Below are positions 12,635 to 17,361 of a DNA stretch of 17,361 nucleotides, piece after piece; positions within the stretch are counted from its first letter, which is position 1; every line of letters starts with the position of its first letter. The stretch comes from UBA3071 sp965369635 (GTDB lineage: Bacteria > Chloroflexota > Anaerolineae > UBA3071), in contig CBDURC010000030.1 of the NCBI GenBank assembly GCA_965369635.1, positions 1 to 17,361 on the forward strand. The letters are read 5' to 3'. A program made the position numbers and the translations under genes. The notes beneath the pieces were generated by a model that saw only the letters and a program-made list of their open reading frames with translations, was not told the DNA's origin and ran no database searches.

Positions 12635-14860
12635 ATGCAAAAGCACAGTTACAGCGCTCGCATCGGCGGGCATGAGATCATCATTGAGACAGGCACGCTG
12701 GCCCGCTTGGCGGGCGGTGCCGTCACCGTGCGCACGGGCGACGCCGTTCTTCTCGCCACGGCCACGACATCACGGAAACCGCGCGAGGGGATCGATTTCT
12801 TCCCCTTGACCGTAGACTACGAGGAGCGGCTCTACGCTGCCGGACGTATCCCCGGCAGCTTCTTCCGCCGGGAGGGGCGTCCCAGCGAGTCTGGCATCCT
12901 CCTGTGCCGCCTCGTGGATCGCCCGCTGCGTCCCCTTTTCCCCAAGGGGTATCGCAACGATGTCCAGGTCATCCTTACCGCCCTTTCGGCTGACCAGGAG
13001 AACTACCTGGACATCATCGCCATCATCGGTGCCTCGACGGCGCTGACAATCTCCGACGTCCCCTTTGCCGGCCCTGTGGGGGCTGTGCGGGTCGGCCACG
13101 TGGATGGGGAGTACGTCTTCAACCCCACGGCCACGGAGATGGAGCATAGCATCCTTGACCTACGCATGAGCGGAACCGAGGATGCCATCTTGATGGTGGA
13201 GGCTGGCGCGCACGAGGTACCCGAGGACATGATCCTGGAAGCGCTCCAGCAAGGCCATCGGGAGATGCAGGAGATCATCCAGTTACAGAAGCGGATGGCC
13301 GCCGAGCTAGGCAAGCCCAAGCGGACGTTTGTTCCCGCGTTGCCTTCAGATGAGGTACGAGCCGCTGTGGACCTGCGGTTGGGGGATCGTCTGGCTGAGA
13401 TCATTGGCGGTGCTTTGTCCAAGGAAGAGCGGAACGCTGCCTTGCGCACACTGCGGCAGGAGTTGGCGACTGATCTGGAGGAGTCTCTTGAGCCGCGAGA
13501 GGTCAAAGCGGTCTTCGATGACATCCTGAAGGGGATGGTGCGCCAGCGTATCCTGAACGAGGGCATCAGACCAGATGGGCGCGACACCACGACCATTCGT
13601 CCCATCTCTGTCCAAGTAGGCATGCTGCCCCGCACGCATGGCAGCGGCCTCTTCACCCGTGGGGAGACTCAGGTGCTTACCATCGCCACTCTGGGCACGC
13701 CTCGAGAGGCGCAGAGGCTGGACACGCTGCAACCGGAGGACAGTAAGCGTTTCCTGCATCACTATAACTTCCCTCCCTATTGCACCGGCGAAACTCGTTT
13801 TCTGCGCGGCCCCAAGCGCCGGGAGATCGGACACGGCGCTCTGGCGGAGCGAGCCCTTGCGCCCATGGTTCCAGAAACGGAGGAGTTTCCCTACACGATC
13901 CGCTTGGTGTCCGAGGTGTTGGCGTCCAATGGTTCCAGTTCCATGGCCTCTGTCTGCGGAAGCACGCTGGCGCTGATGGATGCTGGGGTGCCCATCAAGC
14001 AGCCGGTGGCGGGTATCGCTATGGGGCTGGTCACGGATGGTGGTCACAGCGCGATCCTGAGCGACATCCTGGGCATGGAAGACCACGTGGGCGACATGGA
14101 CTTCAAGGTTGCTGGCACCCGCTATGGCATCACCGCCTTGCAAATGGACATCAAGATCAGGGGGCTCAGCTACGAGATCTTGGAGCAGGCTCTTGCTCAG
14201 GCGCACGAGGGGCGGCTGTATATTCTGGACAAGATGCTGGAGGTGCTGGCCGAACCAAGAGCGGAGATGTCACAGTACGCGCCGAGCATCGTGACCATCC
14301 ACGTTGACCCTGACAAGATCGGCAAGATCATTGGCCCTGGTGGTAAGATGATCCGTGCCATCCAGGAAGAGCACGGCGTCAAGATTGACATCGAAGACGA
14401 CGGCTCCGTCTACATTGCCGCTACCGATGGCCTGGCCAGTAAGGCGGCCATCGCAATGATCGAACAGCTCGTTGAAGAGGCCGCGATTGGCAAGATCTAC
14501 ACAGGCAAGGTGGTACGCACGGAGAACTACGGTGCCTTCGTGGAGATTCTGCCGGGCACAGATGGCCTGGTGCACATCTCGCAACTGGCCGACTATCGGG
14601 TGCCCAGCGTAAACGACGTGGTTCGGGTGGGAGACGAGATCATGGTCATGGTCATCGACATCGATCCGGTCACCCACAAGATCCGGCTCTCCCGCCAGGC
14701 CGTGTTGGAGGGGTGGTCAGCGGAGGAAGCGCGTGAACGTGACCGCCGCCCCTCTGGAGGACGGCGTCCTTCACGTTCCGGCTCGGGTGGTTCTTACAGC
14801 AGAGGATCAAGGTCGGATGACAGCGAGCGGCGCCGGACGCCTCCACGCCGCCGGCGCTAG
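12635..14860 (+). CDS. pnp: Polyribonucleotide nucleotidyltransferase (PNPase)
   Basis: The product has 741 residues and is a phosphorolytic 3'-5' exoribonuclease that degrades mRNA and can add tails. It acts as a trimer in the cytoplasm. Domains are first RNase PH fold (about 8-220) with FFRREGRPSE at 76-85, an alpha-helical linker, and a second RNase PH fold (about 310-540) with the catalytic set D483, D489 and K491 in DHVGDMDFK. A KH domain follows at about 550-612 with IGKIIGPGGK, then an S1 domain at about 618-690. The tail is unusually basic and Ser/Arg-rich (about 700-741: RRPSRSGSGG, then RRRTPPRRRR). The start is ATG 12635 with GAGG eight bases upstream; an in-frame TTG two codons earlier is less likely. 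rpsO lies upstream, and a signal peptidase gene follows after 59 bases. Confidence 0.98.
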   Translation: MQKHSYSARIGGHEIIIETGTLARLAGGAVTVRTGDAVLLATATTSRKPREGIDFFPLTVDYEERLYAAGRIPGSFFRREGRPSESGILLCRLVDRPLRPLFPKGYRNDVQVILTALSADQENYLDIIAIIGASTALTISDVPFAGPVGAVRVGHVDGEYVFNPTATEMEHSILDLRMSGTEDAILMVEAGAHEVPEDMILEALQQGHREMQEIIQLQKRMAAELGKPKRTFVPALPSDEVRAAVDLRLGDRLAEIIGGALSKEERNAALRTLRQELATDLEESLEPREVKAVFDDILKGMVRQRILNEGIRPDGRDTTTIRPISVQVGMLPRTHGSGLFTRGETQVLTIATLGTPREAQRLDTLQPEDSKRFLHHYNFPPYCTGETRFLRGPKRREIGHGALAERALAPMVPETEEFPYTIRLVSEVLASNGSSSMASVCGSTLALMDAGVPIKQPVAGIAMGLVTDGGHSAILSDILGMEDHVGDMDFKVAGTRYGITALQMDIKIRGLSYEILEQALAQAHEGRLYILDKMLEVLAEPRAEMSQYAPSIVTIHVDPDKIGKIIGPGGKMIRAIQEEHGVKIDIEDDGSVYIAATDGLASKAAIAMIEQLVEEAAIGKIYTGKVVRTENYGAFVEILPGTDGLVHISQLADYRVPSVNDVVRVGDEIMVMVIDIDPVTHKIRLSRQAVLEGWSAEEARERDRRPSGGRRPSRSGSGGSYSRGSRSDDSERRRTPPRRRR

Positions 14861-14919
14861 GAGATCGGCCAATAGCTGAGCGGATATGCACAAAGCCTCG
14901 GCCATCAAGCGATAGGGAC

Positions 14920-15492
14920 ATGGACATCAACGACGTGCAACATCCCTCTGTCGACGCACCACCCGCCGGACGGGGCCGCTGGGTGAGAGCGGTTCTGCGC
15001 GAACTGCTGGAAACGATCGTTCCAGCGGTGCTCATCGCCGCGCTCATCCATCTCTTCCTGGCTCAGGCGACGCGAGTCTACGGCCAGAGCATGGAACCCA
15101 ACTTGCACACAGACCAGCGGCTGATCGTGGAGAAGGTCTCCTATCGCTTTCATGGTCCTCGTCGGGGTGACATCGTGGTGATCAAACAGCCGAGCTGTGA
15201 TGATTGCGAGCTGCTGATTAAGCGGATCGTCGGATTGGCTGGCGAGGAGGTCGCCGTCCACGATGGCCAGGTGTATGTTGATGGCCAACCACTGGAGGAG
15301 CCATACCTGTCCCAGGTCACCAGAGGGCACTACGAGTCTGTGCGGGTGCCTCCCTTGCACGTTTTCGTGCTCGGCGACAACCGTGGCGCTTCGAACGATA
15401 GCCGTTCGTTTGGCTTCATTCACCGTGACGAGATCCTCGGCAGGGCCTGGGTCTCCTACTGGCCGCTTGATGAGGTCGGTCTGGTGAGATAG
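14920..15492 (+). CDS. lepB: Signal peptidase I
   Basis: The product has 190 residues, of the short bacterial type. A cytoplasmic N-terminus and one membrane anchor (about 32-50, TIVPAVLIAALIHLFLAQA) lead into the periplasmic or outer catalytic domain. The nucleophile lies in GQSMEPNL (Ser57). The general base lies in KRIVGLAGE (Lys101). The third family box is LGDNRGASNDSR (151-162). The enzyme removes signal peptides from exported proteins. DCELL with two cysteines (C93, C96) just before the lysine is a detail that might form a disulfide; this is untested. A weak AGGGAC precedes the ATG. It sits between pnp and the transporter/phosphatase fusion gene on the same strand, and the gap to the next gene is 24 bases, so a shared transcript is likely. 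Confidence 0.96.
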   Translation: MDINDVQHPSVDAPPAGRGRWVRAVLRELLETIVPAVLIAALIHLFLAQATRVYGQSMEPNLHTDQRLIVEKVSYRFHGPRRGDIVVIKQPSCDDCELLIKRIVGLAGEEVAVHDGQVYVDGQPLEEPYLSQVTRGHYESVRVPPLHVFVLGDNRGASNDSRSFGFIHRDEILGRAWVSYWPLDEVGLVR

Positions 15493-15516
15493 CAACCCGG
15501 GAGGGCTCACGCTTTC

Positions 15517-17355
15517 ATGGCCGCTTCCGATTCCTCTGGATTGTCTAGCATGAGCACTCGTTGGAGTCCGCTCACCAAAGGCATCATCGTCGTCAGCAGC
15601 GTCATCGCTACGGTCTGGATGCTCTTCCGCTTCAGCAGGCTGCTGTCCCCGGTGATCGTGGCTATCATGCTGGCCTACGTGGTGAACCTGCCGGTCTCCT
15701 GGGTTGTGCGACGTACACGTTGGCCGCGCACGCCCGTGGTGGCCGGCGTGTTCGTTGTGCTCATCGTGCTGCTGACCCTGGCGCCGGTGTTGATCACCCC
15801 CAGGCTGGTCGCTCTGGTGCGGGCGCTCTACCTGAATATGCAGGAGGTCATCTCGACCATCCAGCAATTGACGGCCCGCCCCCTCATCCTGTTCAACGTG
15901 GAAATCCCCACGGCAGACCTGGCGACGCAAGTGACCGGCGCGCTGGCTGACCTGCTCTCCCCCTTTGCCTCCGGCGCCATTTCTTTTGCTTTCGGCGCGG
16001 CGACCACGGTTGGCTGGCTGTTTCTCATCCTCGTCGTTTCCTTCTACATGGTCAAGGATGCCGGGCGGTTCGCTCGTTACGTGGAGGAGCGCCTTCCCCC
16101 TGCCTACGAGCAGGAGTTTCGGCACCTGGGTCGCGAGCTGGGCGAGATCTGGGATGGGTTCTTTCGGGGCAGCCTCGTCGTAGGCGTCATCGACGGCCTC
16201 GTTTTCGCCATTGCGCTGACCATCATCGGCATGCCCAACGCACTGATGCTGGCGCTGATCGCCGGTCTGTTCGCGCTGATCCCCAGCATCGGGCCGGTGC
16301 TGGCGGCCGTTCCCGCCGTGCTGCTGGCGTTCTTCCAGGGTTCCACCTACCTCCCGCTGAGCAAGTCCTGGTTTGCTTTCCTGGTTGCGATGATCTACCT
16401 GGTCATCTTCGAGGTAGACAGTCTCTACACGGTGCCCCGCGTTTTGGGGCAGCGGGTGAAACTTCATCCGGCGGTGATAATCATTGGGGCTGTGGGCGGT
16501 GCGTTCCTTGGTGGACTGCTGGGCGTGCTGCTTGCTGCACCGGTCTTGGCCTCGGTGCGTGTCCTCGGCGGCTATGCCTACCGCAAGATCTTTGACTTGG
16601 AACCCTTTGCCGTCCCGGCCATGCGCGCAGGGGATGTGGAGATCCAGGAGAAAGGGCTGATCGCCGGCCGGCTGGTAGAGGCGGTGCTCTTCGATCTGGA
16701 TGGCACCCTGCTGGAGAGCGACAACGCGCTGGAGGAGCAGTGGGCAGAGCGGTTGGGTCGTGTGAAGAGGCTTTTGCCCAATGGCGACACTCGCCGGGCT
16801 GCGCGCCGGCTGGTGATGGCCGCTGAAGGGCCGGTCAATGGTCTCATCACCCTACTGGACCGCCTTAGCCTTGACGACGAGACCTTTGCGCTGAGGCGAA
16901 GGCTGCGACGTTGGAGTGACAAGTCGGCTGCTTCCGAGCCCCGCCTGCTGGCTGGCGCCGCGGAAACACTGAGGGCACTGGCCCGACGCTATCGGCTAGG
17001 GGTGGTGACCACCCGCAGCCGGGCCGACGTAGAATCATTTCTGTCTCGCGAGGGACTACAGGAACTCTTGACGGTGGTGGTTACCCGTGACAGCAGCCAA
17101 CGGCTCAAACCACACCCGCAGCCCGTGCAGGATGCGGCACAGAAGCTGGACGTGGACGTGACACGCTGTGTTCTGGTGGGCGATACGAGGGTAGACATAC
17201 GCGCCGCCAAGGCCGCTGGCGCGCTGGCAGTAGGCGTCCTCAGCGGCTTCGGGGAGCGGAAGGACTTGGTACAGGCTGATCTGATCCTGGAAGACGTGAC
17301 AGAATTGGAGCAATGGCTGTTGCGAGGGAGCAGGAACGAGTTGACGAGCGAGTGA
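15517..17355 (+). CDS. Fusion: AI-2E-family transporter and HAD-family phosphatase
   Basis: The product has 612 residues. Residues about 17-365 form an AI-2E-type permease (PF01594) with about eight hydrophobic segments. Its features include LLSPVIVAIMLAYVVNLPV, SFYMVKDAGRF and GLFALIPSIGPVLAAVPAVL, ending VLGGYAYRKIF. After a linker (370-388) comes a HAD hydrolase. VLFDLDGTLLES carries D393 and D395, VVTTRS is motif II, RLKPHPQP is the motif III lysine, and VLVGDTRVDIRAAKAAG is motif IV (D556, D560). All HAD motifs are present, and the domain is closest in look to phosphoglycolate-phosphatase-like enzymes. The frame is continuous with no internal ribosome binding site found. The two domains are normally separate proteins. 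Permease family members export or import various compounds, and neither substrate is known here. The start at 15517 has GGGAGGG 11 bases upstream; ATG 15550 is an alternative. Confidence 0.92.
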   Translation: MAASDSSGLSSMSTRWSPLTKGIIVVSSVIATVWMLFRFSRLLSPVIVAIMLAYVVNLPVSWVVRRTRWPRTPVVAGVFVVLIVLLTLAPVLITPRLVALVRALYLNMQEVISTIQQLTARPLILFNVEIPTADLATQVTGALADLLSPFASGAISFAFGAATTVGWLFLILVVSFYMVKDAGRFARYVEERLPPAYEQEFRHLGRELGEIWDGFFRGSLVVGVIDGLVFAIALTIIGMPNALMLALIAGLFALIPSIGPVLAAVPAVLLAFFQGSTYLPLSKSWFAFLVAMIYLVIFEVDSLYTVPRVLGQRVKLHPAVIIIGAVGGAFLGGLLGVLLAAPVLASVRVLGGYAYRKIFDLEPFAVPAMRAGDVEIQEKGLIAGRLVEAVLFDLDGTLLESDNALEEQWAERLGRVKRLLPNGDTRRAARRLVMAAEGPVNGLITLLDRLSLDDETFALRRRLRRWSDKSAASEPRLLAGAAETLRALARRYRLGVVTTRSRADVESFLSREGLQELLTVVVTRDSSQRLKPHPQPVQDAAQKLDVDVTRCVLVGDTRVDIRAAKAAGALAVGVLSGFGERKDLVQADLILEDVTELEQWLLRGSRNELTSE

Positions 17356-17361
17356 CGAGAG

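Noticed and set aside
13346..14206. Minus-strand 286-codon frame opposite pnp
   Set aside because: Shadow of pnp with no start signal.
14905..16467. Minus-strand frame of 520 codons over lepB and the permease
   Set aside because: It is rich in His, Gln, Asp and Arg as expected for the complement of GC-rich coding DNA. It overlaps two clearly real genes.
1..17361. CRISPR array
   Set aside because: No run of regularly spaced direct repeats of 24-37 bases was found. The tandem repeats at 6401 and 10861 have units too short and no spacers.

Overview
The window is a GC-rich bacterial chromosome segment with compact, well-spaced Shine-Dalgarno-led genes. It most resembles a Chloroflexota genome, probably Anaerolineae-like. 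The grounds are indirect: a secreted-type repeat protein ending in a PLIMR-like tail, long multi-pass membrane proteins of a kind common there, short purine-rich intergenic repeats, and bacterial GlnRS. No rRNA or marker allows a firm placement, so the assignment is an inference.

Layout. (1) 1-1628: the end of a multi-pass membrane protein and a CPBP-family membrane protease, followed by a small element with inverted ends (1621-1804) whose left end supplies the protease stop codon. (2) 1846-4417: a tRNA-Gln(CUG) gene with a clear promoter, a possible small hypothetical gene, and a convergent glnS. The amino-acyl-tRNA synthetase and a cognate tRNA therefore sit side by side. (3) 4506-6126: a gene graveyard with remnants of a GH3-like enzyme, a B12-binding radical SAM protein and an FAD oxidoreductase. 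They lie around one intact small membrane protein, and two near-consensus divergent promoters survive there. (4) 6135-7782: a small protein resembling a subtilisin propeptide, followed by a complete subtilase. (5) 7787-10788, minus strand: YbaK-type aminoacyl-tRNA deacylase, a seven-repeat beta-propeller protein and a radical SAM protein with additional cysteines, all reading the same way behind one strong promoter. (6) 10861-11855: a repeat palindrome, a promoter, a leader with three hairpins and a class I methyltransferase. (7) 11857-17355, plus strand: rpsO, pnp, a type I signal peptidase and a fused AI-2E-type transporter/HAD phosphatase.

How the genes work together. rpsO-pnp is the widely conserved ribosomal protein S15/polynucleotide phosphorylase pair, here followed by export and membrane functions. 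glnS and tRNA-Gln supply glutamine decoding, and YbaK is a tRNA-proofreading enzyme. The subtilase, propeptide-like protein, propeller and radical SAM genes form the accessory part of the window. Their functional link is conjectural.

The most unusual items are the AI-2E/HAD fusion, the free-standing propeptide-like protein beside a subtilase, the propeller/radical SAM pair, two copies of a palindromic element placed just after minus-strand stop codons, and the structured leader before the methyltransferase. No CRISPR array, integrase, intact transposase or phage gene was seen.
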